24,901 nt of DNA from JASJHI01 sp965371355 (lineage in GTDB: Bacteria; Actinomycetota; Acidimicrobiia; Acidimicrobiales; Ilumatobacteraceae), in contig CBDUYD010000025.1 in NCBI GenBank assembly GCA_965371355.1, forward strand, positions 1-24,901, given 5' to 3'. The translations under genes were made by a program, and so were the position numbers. Below, one piece after another: positions 7,249-14,237 of this stretch (the first letter of the stretch is position 1; each line of letters begins with the position of its first letter). The notes under the pieces were generated by a model. It saw only the letters and a list, made by a program, of their open reading frames with translations, ran no database searches and had not been told where the DNA came from.

Positions 7249-7944
7249 CTACTCGCCCGCCTGAGCCGGATCGGGTCGCGGTTCGAGCAGCACCAGCCGG
7301 ACGTCGTCGGCCGCCGCGACGGTCGCCGCGTCCGCCGCGGCGACCTCGACCGACAGCGACATGATGCCGATCGCCGAACTCGGAGCGATCGGGAGCGCGA
7401 CGACCCGCGCGCCGACCGTCAGATCGGACGCGGCCGCGTCGTTCGGGTCGGCGGGAATCACGATGTCGACCGGCACGCGCTCTCGGAGGCCGACCGGGAT
7501 CGCACCCTCGGCGATCTGAACGGCCACGATCGAGGCGCCCGGCCCGACCAGCGGCTCGGGCTGGAGCGACGGCTCGCTGACGAGCGTGCCGGACAGCAGC
7601 CGGACCTTGGCGTAGCTCCCGACGATCGAATCGATCTGTGATGCCGGCACGACCGCCACCGAATCGTCGATCTTCGCATCGACGGTTCGGAGCATGTCAG
7701 GGGTGATCTGCTCGCCGGCGGGCACGTCGCGCACGACCTGCACGACCGATTCCTTGTCGTCGAGACTCGAGTAGACGAGCACGTTCCCGGCGATCGCGGC
7801 GGCGGCGAGTGCGATGCCGCCGGCGATGCGGTTCCGTCGACGCGACGGAGGGCGGAACGTGCGAGCGCCGTCGCCCGGCGGCGTCGATGCCTGGTCGGGC
7901 GAGGTGCCGTTCGTTTCCGAGGGTCTCGTTCGGAGATCGGTCAT
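7249..7944 (-). CDS. SAF-domain CpaB/RcpC-like pilus protein
   Basis: A 231-residue protein starts at ATG 7944, in a 4-base overlap with the prepilin peptidase stop. A disordered, basic N-terminus (about residues 1-39) precedes one membrane helix (about 40-58, AGGIALAAAAIAGNVLVYS), then an SAF domain beginning VVRDVPAGEQITPDML, with the rest forming a beta-rich domain on the outer face. CpaB/RcpC proteins are periplasmic or wall-side partners of the Flp pilus channel; in a monoderm without a secretin the exact role is unknown. The context, second gene of the Tad operon, supports the call. Confidence 0.8.
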   Translation of the reverse strand: MTDLRTRPSETNGTSPDQASTPPGDGARTFRPPSRRRNRIAGGIALAAAAIAGNVLVYSSLDDKESVVQVVRDVPAGEQITPDMLRTVDAKIDDSVAVVPASQIDSIVGSYAKVRLLSGTLVSEPSLQPEPLVGPGASIVAVQIAEGAIPVGLRERVPVDIVIPADPNDAAASDLTVGARVVALPIAPSSAIGIMSLSVEVAAADAATVAAADDVRLVLLEPRPDPAQAGE

Positions 7945-8654
7945 GGCGAGTACTCGCCGCCTTCCCAGGTGTCGATGTCCCGTGCGTCTCGTGCGTCTCG
8001 TGCGTCGACGACCGGTGTGTCGACCACCGGTCGCGACGCTGCATCGAAGGTGTCCGGCGCGACGACGAACGTGGTGTGTGCCGCGAGTGCGATCAGCGAT
8101 CCGGCGACGAGCCCGGGACCGAAGGCGACGATCGAACGATTCCTGACGATCGCCGTGACCGAGGTGGCACCCGCGGCGAGCGCGAGTCCGGCCAGCGCGA
8201 GCTGCCAGTCGACCGCGCCGAGACACGCCCCGAGGACGAGGCCGGCCTTGACGTCGCCGAAGCCCATCGCCGCCGGCGACATGAGGTGCAGCGCGAGCAT
8301 CGGGCCGGCCACGACCAACGCGCCGAGTGCGGCGCTCGCGAGGTCGACGGGTTGGCCGAGCGAGAACTGGAGGATCGTCGCGATCGCGAACGTGAGCGCC
8401 GCCGCGCCGACCCAGCGGTTCGGCAGCCGCCGGTAGTGGACGTCGATCAGCGCCGGAGGGACGAGGACGGCGACGGCTAGTCCGCTGGCGAGTGGGACGT
8501 GGCCGAGCAGCGCCATCGCGACGCCGGTGACGGCAGCCACGATCGCGGCGAGCCTCCAGCGCAAAGAACTGCGTCGCCAGGCGTCGTCGATCGCGGGGCG
8601 CGCGGGCACAGATCCGTCCGCCATGACCTCGCCGTCCGCCGCCGAGATTGTCAT
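7941..8654 (-). CDS. Prepilin peptidase (A24 family, CpaA/TadV-like)
   Basis: A 237-residue polytopic protein. The two aspartates of A24 aspartic peptidases are in place: D71 in ALIDVHYRRLPN and D134 in GFGDVKAG. There is no N-terminal cysteine-rich methylase domain, as expected for CpaA/TadV-type enzymes. It would cleave the leader of the Flp-like pilin encoded downstream. Several hydrophobic helices cover residues about 33-200, and a soluble tail with DAR repeats follows. The start is uncertain: ATG 8654 is chosen because it lies about 25 bases after a possible promoter; a TTG at 8687 and an ATG at 8624 are in the same frame. It is the first gene of the Tad operon. Confidence 0.88.
   Translation of the reverse strand: MTISAADGEVMADGSVPARPAIDDAWRRSSLRWRLAAIVAAVTGVAMALLGHVPLASGLAVAVLVPPALIDVHYRRLPNRWVGAAALTFAIATILQFSLGQPVDLASAALGALVVAGPMLALHLMSPAAMGFGDVKAGLVLGACLGAVDWQLALAGLALAAGATSVTAIVRNRSIVAFGPGLVAGSLIALAAHTTFVVAPDTFDAASRPVVDTPVVDARDARDARDIDTWEGGEYSP
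7981..8007 (-). repeat. Three 9-bp repeats at the end of the peptidase gene
   Basis: Three consecutive copies of CGTGCGTCT (the last ending in G) encode DAR-DAR-DAR in the C-terminal soluble tail on the minus strand. This is a short microsatellite-like tract, in frame. Confidence 0.8.
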
Positions 8655-8685
8655 GCTCGGGTCCGCCACCCGCTCAAGGCGCAGC

Positions 8686-8713
8686 AAGTTACCAGCCGGT
8701 AGGCCGCATTCAA
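8686..8713 (-). promoter_or_regulatory. Possible promoter of the Tad operon
   Basis: The minus strand reads TTGAAT (8713-8708), a 16-base spacer, then TAACTT (8691-8686). The start point would fall near 8679, about 25 bases before ATG 8654. The AT-richer composition here stands out from the surroundings. It is a weak consensus match, proposed from position. Confidence 0.3.
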
Positions 8714-8789
8714 ATTCGCGGCGTCAAGATTCGCGGTGACCACGAACCGGCAGTGGGCGCGGGGATCGTCGCGGCGGAAGGGTGAATTC

Positions 8790-8818
8790 GCGCCCGGTGG
8801 TCAGGCCGCCCCGGGCGC
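8790..8818 (-). terminator. GC hairpin downstream of the clpS-DUF2017 pair
   Basis: GCGCCCGG (8790-8797) and CCGGGCGC (8811-8818) form a perfect 8-bp stem with a 13-base loop, starting 9 bases after the DUF2017 stop in the minus-strand direction. There is no T-run, so it would be at best a GC-type or Rho-assisted terminator or an mRNA end stabiliser. Confidence 0.35.
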
Positions 8819-8826
8819 CGGGCGCG

Positions 8827-9312
8827 TCAGCTCGACGGCGACAGCGCCTGCACCGTCCACTCGAGCAGCCAGCTGAGGAACGTGTAGAGCTGATGCTCGG
8901 CCGACCCGCCGGCGTCGGCCTCGTCGTCATCGTCGGTGATGCCGAGCATCGAACCCAGCACGAGGCGGACGGCGTTGATCGACTGCAGGAACGCGATCGT
9001 GGACCCCTCGTCGAGCGGGTCGGGGTCGTCGGATCGGAGCGTCTCGATGACCACACCGATCGCGGCGAGTCGGCTGGCGACGAGCTCCTCGCGCATCAGC
9101 CGCTGGTACTCGGCCTCCTTCTCCTCGTCGTCCGGGTAGGCCGGCGGGAACAGCGTCGCCAGGAGCGGCTGGTGTTCGTCGGCGTCGCTCGTCAGCAGTG
9201 CCGACAGTTCGTTCAGCAGCCGGATCAGCAGGTCGCGTTCGTCGCGCTCGAGAGTGATCTCGAAGCCGGTGCCGACCGCGCGCACCGGCGGTGTGAACCC
9301 GCGGTCAGTCAT
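8827..9312 (-). CDS. DUF2017 family protein
   Basis: A 161-residue, largely helical and acidic soluble protein starting at ATG 9312. It overlaps the end of clpS by 8 bases, so the two are co-translated. Features include an early LERDERDLLIRLLNELSALL helix, the segment PPAYPDDEEKEAEYQRLMREEL, and a C-terminal helix FLSWLLEWTVQAL. Proteins of this family of unknown function (DUF2017) are regularly encoded beside clpS in actinobacteria, which suggests a link to ClpS/ClpAP-type proteolysis. That role is inference from gene neighbourhood. No catalytic motif can be seen. Confidence 0.85.
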   Translation of the reverse strand: MTDRGFTPPVRAVGTGFEITLERDERDLLIRLLNELSALLTSDADEHQPLLATLFPPAYPDDEEKEAEYQRLMREELVASRLAAIGVVIETLRSDDPDPLDEGSTIAFLQSINAVRLVLGSMLGITDDDDEADAGGSAEHQLYTFLSWLLEWTVQALSPSS

Positions 9313-9616
9313 CGTGCTCCATCGTCGCCCAGAGGCTGTGCTCGTGCAGCCGGAAGACGTGCATCTCGACCTCCTCGCGGTTGCCGCTCGCCACGATCGC
9401 CTTGCCCTTCTGGTGGACGTCGAGCATCAGCTCGGTCGCCTTCTCGAGCGAGTAGCCGAAGAGCCTCTGGAACACGTAGGTGACGTAGCTCATCAGATTG
9501 ACCGGGTCGTTCCACACGATGACGATCCACGGGCGGTCGGTTCCGGCACGGTCGCCCGGATCGGGATCGGAATCGACATCGGGATCGATCACCTCGGGTT
9601 CCAGCGTCGTCGGCAC
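9305..9616 (-). CDS. clpS: ClpS, ATP-dependent Clp protease adaptor
   Basis: A 103-residue protein. The ClpS core is clear: IVWNDPVNLMSYVTYVFQRL (the N-degron pocket NDP motif and the Met), then ATELMLDVHQKGKAIV and GNREEVEMHVFRLHEH. ClpS binds the N-terminal residue of N-degron substrates and hands them to ClpC or ClpA. The start is GTG 9616, with no proper Shine-Dalgarno site; CACAAT six bases upstream resembles a -10 box, so a leaderless message is possible. The acidic N-terminal extension (about residues 6-24) matches the flexible tail of the family. It overlaps the DUF2017 gene and is divergent from ctaB. Confidence 0.95.
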   Translation of the reverse strand: MPTTLEPEVIDPDVDSDPDPGDRAGTDRPWIVIVWNDPVNLMSYVTYVFQRLFGYSLEKATELMLDVHQKGKAIVASGNREEVEMHVFRLHEHSLWATMEHDD

Positions 9617-9665
9617 GCTTCCATTGTGCCCGTCGCCGGTGCCGGACAGACCACACGACCGCGCG

Positions 9666-9695
9666 TTGGCCGCATCTCGGCACGACCCGTACGAT
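9666..9695 (+). promoter_or_regulatory. Possible leaderless promoter of ctaB
   Basis: TTGGCC (9666-9671), an 18-base spacer, then TACGAT (9690-9695), which fits the actinobacterial TANNNT -10 pattern. ATG 9705 begins ten bases after the box and lacks a Shine-Dalgarno site, so transcription may start at or just before the start codon. Confidence 0.4.
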
Positions 9696-9704
9696 GGCCG
9701 CGTC

Positions 9705-10667
9705 ATGTCCGTCGGCTCCCGACCTCTCGTTCCCTCACGTCTGACCCCCGGCCGTCTCACCCCCGGTCGAGGCGGGCACGGCGCCCGGCGCTCGCCGACG
9801 ACGGTCGTCGGTGCATACGTCGCGTTGACCAAGCCGCGCATCATCGAACTCCTGCTGATCACGACCGTTCCGACGATGGTGCTGGCCGAGCAGGGATGGC
9901 CGTCGACGTGGCTCGTGATCATCACGCTCGTCGGGGGAACGCTCGCGGCGGCGAGCGCCAACGTCGTCAACATGTACATCGACCGCGACATCGACGCGCT
10001 GATGGAGCGCACGAAGGAACGCCCGCTCGTCACCGGCGCGATCGAACCGCGCCACGCGCTGATCTTCGCCGCCGTCCTCCAGATCGTCGCGTTCTGCGTG
10101 TTGTGGGCCGGCGCCAACCTGCTGTCGGCAGTGCTCGCGCTGGCGGCCGCCGCGTTCTACATCGGCGTCTACACGATCTGGCTCAAGCGCACGAGTCAAC
10201 AGAACATCGTCATCGGTGGCATCGCCGGCGCGGTGCCCGTGCTCGTCGGCTGGGCGGCAGTGCGCGACTCGCTCGGCTGGACCCCGATCGTGCTGTTCGT
10301 CGCGATGTTCCTCTGGACGCCGCCGCACTTCTGGGCGCTGGCGGTCAAGTACGCCGACGACTACCGCGCGGCGGGCGTTCCGATGCTTCCGGCCGTGGCC
10401 CCGATCGAGACGGTCGTTCGCAAGATGGCGGGCTACACGGTCGCACTGTGGATCACCACGCTGGTGCTGATCCCCGTCGCCGATCTCGGATGGATCTACG
10501 GCGTCGCCGCCGTCGTTCTCGGAGCGATGTTCCTGGGGGGCACGATCGCGCTCGCCAGGAACCCGACCCCGGCGGCCAGCATGCGTCTCTTCGGTTTCTC
10601 GATCACATACGTCACCGTGCTCTTCGGTGCCATGACGATCGACGTCCTGGTGCGCTACGGCTGGTGA
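9705..10667 (+). CDS. ctaB: Protoheme IX farnesyltransferase (heme O synthase)
   Basis: A 320-residue UbiA-family prenyltransferase with about nine membrane helices. The first Asp-rich motif is N89-xxx-D93-xxx-D97 (NMYIDRDIDALMERTKERPL), and the second conserved region is around YTIWLKRTSQQNIVIGGIAG and HFWALAVKYADDYRAAGVPM. It attaches a farnesyl group to heme b to make heme O, the precursor of heme A for the oxidase encoded downstream. The N-terminal 30 residues are basic, low-complexity and not part of the fold (RLTPG twice). It is the first gene of the respiratory block, divergent from clpS. A 117-bp gap follows. The ctaA gene for heme A synthase is not in the window. Confidence 0.95.
   Translation: MSVGSRPLVPSRLTPGRLTPGRGGHGARRSPTTVVGAYVALTKPRIIELLLITTVPTMVLAEQGWPSTWLVIITLVGGTLAAASANVVNMYIDRDIDALMERTKERPLVTGAIEPRHALIFAAVLQIVAFCVLWAGANLLSAVLALAAAAFYIGVYTIWLKRTSQQNIVIGGIAGAVPVLVGWAAVRDSLGWTPIVLFVAMFLWTPPHFWALAVKYADDYRAAGVPMLPAVAPIETVVRKMAGYTVALWITTLVLIPVADLGWIYGVAAVVLGAMFLGGTIALARNPTPAASMRLFGFSITYVTVLFGAMTIDVLVRYGW
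9738..9767 (+). repeat. Two-copy 15-bp repeat at the ctaB N-terminus
   Basis: Bases 9738-9752 and 9753-9767 match at 13 of 15 positions and each encodes RLTPG in the frame of ctaB, in the non-conserved N-terminal extension. Confidence 0.8.
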
Positions 10668-10703
10668 GCTCGCCGGATTTCCTGCGAAATGGGTGTGGGC
10701 AAG

Positions 10704-10709
10704 TAGTCT
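10704..10709 (+). promoter_or_regulatory. Possible -10 box before the oxidase-like operon
   Basis: TAGTCT fits the TANNNT pattern and lies 75 bases before ATG 10785. No convincing -35 box is seen. The rest of the 117-base gap between ctaB and the next gene holds nothing recognisable, and no terminator was found, so read-through from ctaB is also possible. Confidence 0.2.
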
Positions 10710-10784
10710 CGGGCCGACCCGCCCCACCCCCCGACCGACGCGACAGAGTGAACCGAGCCGAGAGCCAAGCGAGCGCCACTTCGT

Positions 10785-12488
10785 ATGACCGACACCGAAT
10801 CCAGCCCTGACGACGGCCGAGCGGCAGCCGACCGCGGTCATCTGTTCGACGCGGTCGTCGAGTGGTTGACGAGCACCGACAGCAAGATCATCGGGCGTCT
10901 CTTCCTGATCGGTGGCGTGCTCGGACTCCTCGGCACGATCACGGTCAACATCATCCTCGGCATCGAGCGCGTCGACGGCGACAGCATCGTGACCGACGGC
11001 GACATCCTCGCCCAGCTGGCCGACGCGCAGCGGCTCGGTCTGGTCTTCGGCACCGCGTTGCCGCTGGTCACCGGACTCTGCATCGCGCTCGTTCCGTTGC
11101 AGCTCGGATCACGCTCGCTCGCCTTTCCGCGCCTCGCGACCCTCGGGTTCTGGATGTGGCTCGGCGGGCTGGTCATCGCAGGCGTCGCGCTCGCCCGCAA
11201 CGGCGGAACCCTCGGCCTCGATGGCGACATGGTCGACCTCTACATCGCCGCGCTGGGGTTGATGTCGTTGGGCGCGATCGCCGCCGCCGCCTCGATCGCC
11301 ACCACCGTGCTCACCACCCGCGCACCGGGCATGACGATGCGGCGGGTGCCCTTCTTCTCGTGGTCGGCGCTGGTCTACGCGCTGAGCCTCCTCCTCGTGA
11401 TGCCCGTGCTGATCGGCACGCTCATCTACCAGTTCGTCGATCACCGCAACTCCCGTACCGCATTCGGTGGCAACGTCGGAATCCTCGAGTGGGCGGGATG
11501 GATCTTCACGCAGCCGGCCACCTTCATCTTCGCCATCCCGGTGCTGGGGCTGCTCGCAGAACTGCTCCCGGTGGCGTTCGGTAGGCGGTTGTCCAGTCGA
11601 GGTGTCGTGTACGGCGGGATCACCCTCGTCGCGGTGTCGGCGCTCGCCGCGATCACCCAGATCGGCGCGATCAACCTGCCCTGGTCGACGGGCGGGGCGG
11701 CGATCGACGAAGACCTCGAACGCAAGGTCCGCGACGCGATCCCCTACACCTTCTTCAACTTCTTGCCCGTGCTCGGCGTGCTGATCATCTTCGGGGCGGG
11801 ACTCGCGCTCGCCAAGCCCCGCAAGGGCGGGCGCACCAAGATCACCTCCGCGATGGTGTTTGCCTTCCTCGGTGCCGAGATGATCTTCATCGCGATGATC
11901 GCATCGATGCTGCATGCGATCGACGATCTCGACCTCCAGGGTACCGTGTTCGAGGAGGGCGTGATCCTGGCGCTCGTCTACGGAATCGTCCTCGGCGCGA
12001 TCGGTGGGGTCCTGTACTGGTCGCCGAAGCTCACGGGCCGGATGATCGCGGCCGGTAGGGCGGCACCGCTCGCACTGCTCGGCGGCGCCGGTGCGGTGCT
12101 GGCGTCTGTGCCGTACTTCATCGCCGGGTTCCTCGACCAGCCGGGCCTGTACCTCGCCGGCGGACTGTACGACAACTCCGATCTCACCGTCTGGAACATC
12201 CTCGGCCTGACCGGTCACATCCTGATGGCGCTCACGGCGGTCGGGTTCGTCGCCCTCGTCCTCATGACCGCACGTCCCGATCGCGATGACCCATCCGACG
12301 AACCGCCCGAGAATCCGTGGGACGCCCAGACGCTCGAGTGGATCACCACGTCTCCGGCGCCTGCCGACAACTTCGACGACGTCCCCGTCGTCACGTCGGC
12401 CGAGCCGGTGCTCGACCTCGACTCCACCTCGACCTCCACCTCGACGACGGCCTCTGCTTCCGCGGCGAGCACCGGAGGTGACGCCTGA
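10785..12488 (+). CDS. Cytochrome oxidase subunit I-like protein lacking all metal ligands
   Basis: A 567-residue protein with about 12 membrane helices that aligns by eye along its length with the true CtaD encoded at 15494. Shared blocks include VPLQLGSRSLAFPRL (CtaD LPLQIGARDVAFPRL), TRAPGMTMRRVPFFSW (MRAPGMNFMRMPIFTW), PVLGLLAELLPV (PAFGIVSEVLPV), LYWSPKLTGR (YYWWPKVFGR) and PWDAQTLEWITT (PWDARSLEWITT). Every heme and copper histidine is missing: the low-spin heme His is replaced at about residue 82 (ADAQ for MHAT), GHPEVY is TQPATF (Q243, A245, F247), WAHHMF has no counterpart, and VAHFH is EEGVI. The D-channel Asp is Ser. The frame is intact with normal codon use, so it is a maintained membrane protein and not a pseudogene. 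Its function is unknown. The C-terminus is a Ser/Thr tail. There is no clear Shine-Dalgarno site. Confidence 0.85.
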   Translation: MTDTESSPDDGRAAADRGHLFDAVVEWLTSTDSKIIGRLFLIGGVLGLLGTITVNIILGIERVDGDSIVTDGDILAQLADAQRLGLVFGTALPLVTGLCIALVPLQLGSRSLAFPRLATLGFWMWLGGLVIAGVALARNGGTLGLDGDMVDLYIAALGLMSLGAIAAAASIATTVLTTRAPGMTMRRVPFFSWSALVYALSLLLVMPVLIGTLIYQFVDHRNSRTAFGGNVGILEWAGWIFTQPATFIFAIPVLGLLAELLPVAFGRRLSSRGVVYGGITLVAVSALAAITQIGAINLPWSTGGAAIDEDLERKVRDAIPYTFFNFLPVLGVLIIFGAGLALAKPRKGGRTKITSAMVFAFLGAEMIFIAMIASMLHAIDDLDLQGTVFEEGVILALVYGIVLGAIGGVLYWSPKLTGRMIAAGRAAPLALLGGAGAVLASVPYFIAGFLDQPGLYLAGGLYDNSDLTVWNILGLTGHILMALTAVGFVALVLMTARPDRDDPSDEPPENPWDAQTLEWITTSPAPADNFDDVPVVTSAEPVLDLDSTSTSTSTTASASAASTGGDA

Positions 12489-13063
12489 TGCAAGCGCTCC
12501 CGGCCGCTGCTGCGCCAGAACCGCGTCGCCAACTGCTCCTCGGCGCATCGCTGGCCGCCGTCTCGATCACGATGCTGATCGGCGGGATGCTCGCGGTGTG
12601 GGCGCTCCAGCGCACCCGGGCGCTCGATGCGGGCGAATCGTGGCTCCCGAGCGGCGTCACGATCCCCGAGGTTCCCGCCAACATCATGCTCATCGCGTTC
12701 TTGCCGCTGTGCACCTTCGCCCAGTGGGCCCTCTGGGCGGCGCAGCGCCAGGATCGCGGCCACGCGGTGCTCGCACTCGGCCTGACCGGCCTCGTCGCGC
12801 TGATGATCGTCAACGCCCAGGCGTTCATCTACCACGAGATCGGCCTCGTCGCCGCGGAGGGGGCGTACGCGGGGATGTTCTACGCGCTCACCGGAACGTA
12901 CATCGCGCTGCTCATCGCCGGCGTCGTGTTCACGACGGTCGTCGCGTTCCGCCAGTTCGGAGGGCGCACCGACCCCGAACTCCTCGTCGCCCATGCCATC
13001 TACTGGTACGCCATGACCGCCGCGTTCGTGGCGCTCTGGTACGTCGTCTACGTCCTCAAGTGA
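12488..13063 (+). CDS. Cytochrome oxidase subunit III-like membrane protein
   Basis: A 191-residue protein starting at ATG 12488, which shares one base with the stop of the subunit I-like gene (TGATG), so it is translationally coupled. It has five or so membrane helices. The second half follows CtaE: MFYALTGTYIALLIAG against SFYTLTGFHGIHVSVG, and AHAIYWYAMTAAFVALWYVVYVLK against EMVGLYWHFVDIVWIVIFTLVYLI. The conserved histidines and the membrane Glu of true subunit III are replaced by neutral residues. It probably forms a complex with the subunit I-like and the following protein. This is inferred from order and resemblance. The similarity is weaker than for the subunit I-like gene. Confidence 0.75.
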   Translation: MQALPAAAAPEPRRQLLLGASLAAVSITMLIGGMLAVWALQRTRALDAGESWLPSGVTIPEVPANIMLIAFLPLCTFAQWALWAAQRQDRGHAVLALGLTGLVALMIVNAQAFIYHEIGLVAAEGAYAGMFYALTGTYIALLIAGVVFTTVVAFRQFGGRTDPELLVAHAIYWYAMTAAFVALWYVVYVLK

Positions 13064-13086
13064 AGCTCCACGAGTCGGATCACTGA

Positions 13087-14235
13087 ATGTTCACCACTGG
13101 TTCCAAGCTGCTGATCGGATCGGCCCTCGTCGCCACGTTCGCGGCGATCATGTACGGCATCGCCCAGGACGGTGTGCTCGGCACGGTCGGTCTGGCATCG
13201 GCCGCGGTGGCCCTCTGGTTCCTCGCGGGTGTCAACGTGTACGCCCGCGACTCGAACGTCCTCGACACCGACCCCGCCTCGGTCGCGGCCAGCGCGGCGG
13301 CGCGTTACCGTCCCGCCAACAGCCCGTGGCCCTTCCTGCTCGCCGGCGGCGCGATGGTCCTCACCGTCGGACTCGTCACGTCTCAGGTCGTCGTCACGCT
13401 CGGGTTCATCCTGATCCTCGCCGCCGGCGTCGAGTGGGTCGTGCACGCATGGGCCGAACGCACCTCGTCCGACGCCGCTCACAACGAAGAGGTGCGAACC
13501 CGCACGCTCGGTCCCCTCGAGTTCCCGCTGTTCGGCGCGATCGCCGTCGGCATTCTCGTCTACGCGTTCAGCCGGATGATGCTCTCGCTCACCCAGGAGA
13601 ACACGGTCATCCTGTTCGCGGTCGTGGCGACCGTGCTGCTCCTGATCGGCTTCCTGCTCGCGTTCCGTCCGAGCATCCGCTCCGGCGCGATCGGCGGAAT
13701 GCTCGCCATCGTCGCCGTCGCGATCATCGCCGGTGGTGTCGTCGCAGCGGTCGACGGGCAGCGTGACATCCCCGAACACGAGACCATCGACGAACTCTCA
13801 GAAGAGGGGATCTGTGAGAGCCCCGACGAATTCGAGGCCGACGAGAAGGCCAGCCAGACCGTCTCGGCATCGGCCAATGTCGCGGCGACGATCACGCTCC
13901 GTCAGGACGGGTTGTTCAGTGTGAGCGTCGTCGGGCCGCCACCCGAGGGCGCGGTCGCGCTGACGCTGCCCCGTTCCACCGCGACCAACATCATCTTCCG
14001 CAACGAGAGCGACCACGAGCGCCGTCTCTCGCTCGACCTCGGCACCGAGTTCGTCGAGGGCGACGACGGCGACGAGGAAGAGATCCCCTTCCAGACCTGC
14101 ACCACGCTCGTCGAAGAGGAAGGCGAACAGCTTCTCACCATTACGATTCCGGTGCCCAGTGACGCGGTTCCGGGTGGATATCACTTCTTCGTTCCGGGTG
14201 TCGAGAGCGCCGTCCTGGAAGTCGTGGTGCCCTGA
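13087..14235 (+). CDS. CtaF-like membrane domain fused to a cupredoxin-like domain
   Basis: A 382-residue protein. Residues about 1-123 resemble actinobacterial oxidase subunit IV (CtaF): two helices (about 7-25 and 30-52), a polar loop, then SPWPFLLAGGAMVLTVGL and a paired helix ending GVEWVVHAWAE, like the SxWPxxLA ... GxxFEYY pattern of CtaF. Three more helices follow (about 146-163, 173-193, 203-222). Residues about 255-382 form a beta-rich, probably extracytoplasmic domain with cupredoxin-like features: NIIFRNESDHERRLSL, and an end reading VPGGYHFFVPGVESAVLEVVV. The Cys-His-Met loop that binds copper is absent, and only C338 remains. It lies 23 bases after the subunit III-like gene and 2 bases before coxB. 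The domain calls are by pattern recognition and need a profile search. Confidence 0.65.
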   Translation: MFTTGSKLLIGSALVATFAAIMYGIAQDGVLGTVGLASAAVALWFLAGVNVYARDSNVLDTDPASVAASAAARYRPANSPWPFLLAGGAMVLTVGLVTSQVVVTLGFILILAAGVEWVVHAWAERTSSDAAHNEEVRTRTLGPLEFPLFGAIAVGILVYAFSRMMLSLTQENTVILFAVVATVLLLIGFLLAFRPSIRSGAIGGMLAIVAVAIIAGGVVAAVDGQRDIPEHETIDELSEEGICESPDEFEADEKASQTVSASANVAATITLRQDGLFSVSVVGPPPEGAVALTLPRSTATNIIFRNESDHERRLSLDLGTEFVEGDDGDEEEIPFQTCTTLVEEEGEQLLTITIPVPSDAVPGGYHFFVPGVESAVLEVVVP

Positions 14236-14237
14236 AC

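Noticed and set aside
10785..12488. Calling the subunit I-like gene a pseudogene
   Set aside because: The frame is intact over 567 codons, motifs outside the metal sites are conserved, and it is coupled to the next gene by a TGATG overlap.
11109..12548. Minus-strand open frame of about 480 codons
   Set aside because: It is antisense to the subunit I-like gene and made of charged repeats (Arg, Asp, Glu, His) typical of shadow frames.
10785..14235. A bc1 complex or a cbb3 oxidase
   Set aside because: There are no bis-heme His pairs, Rieske cysteines or c-type heme motifs. The shared blocks match aa3-type subunits.
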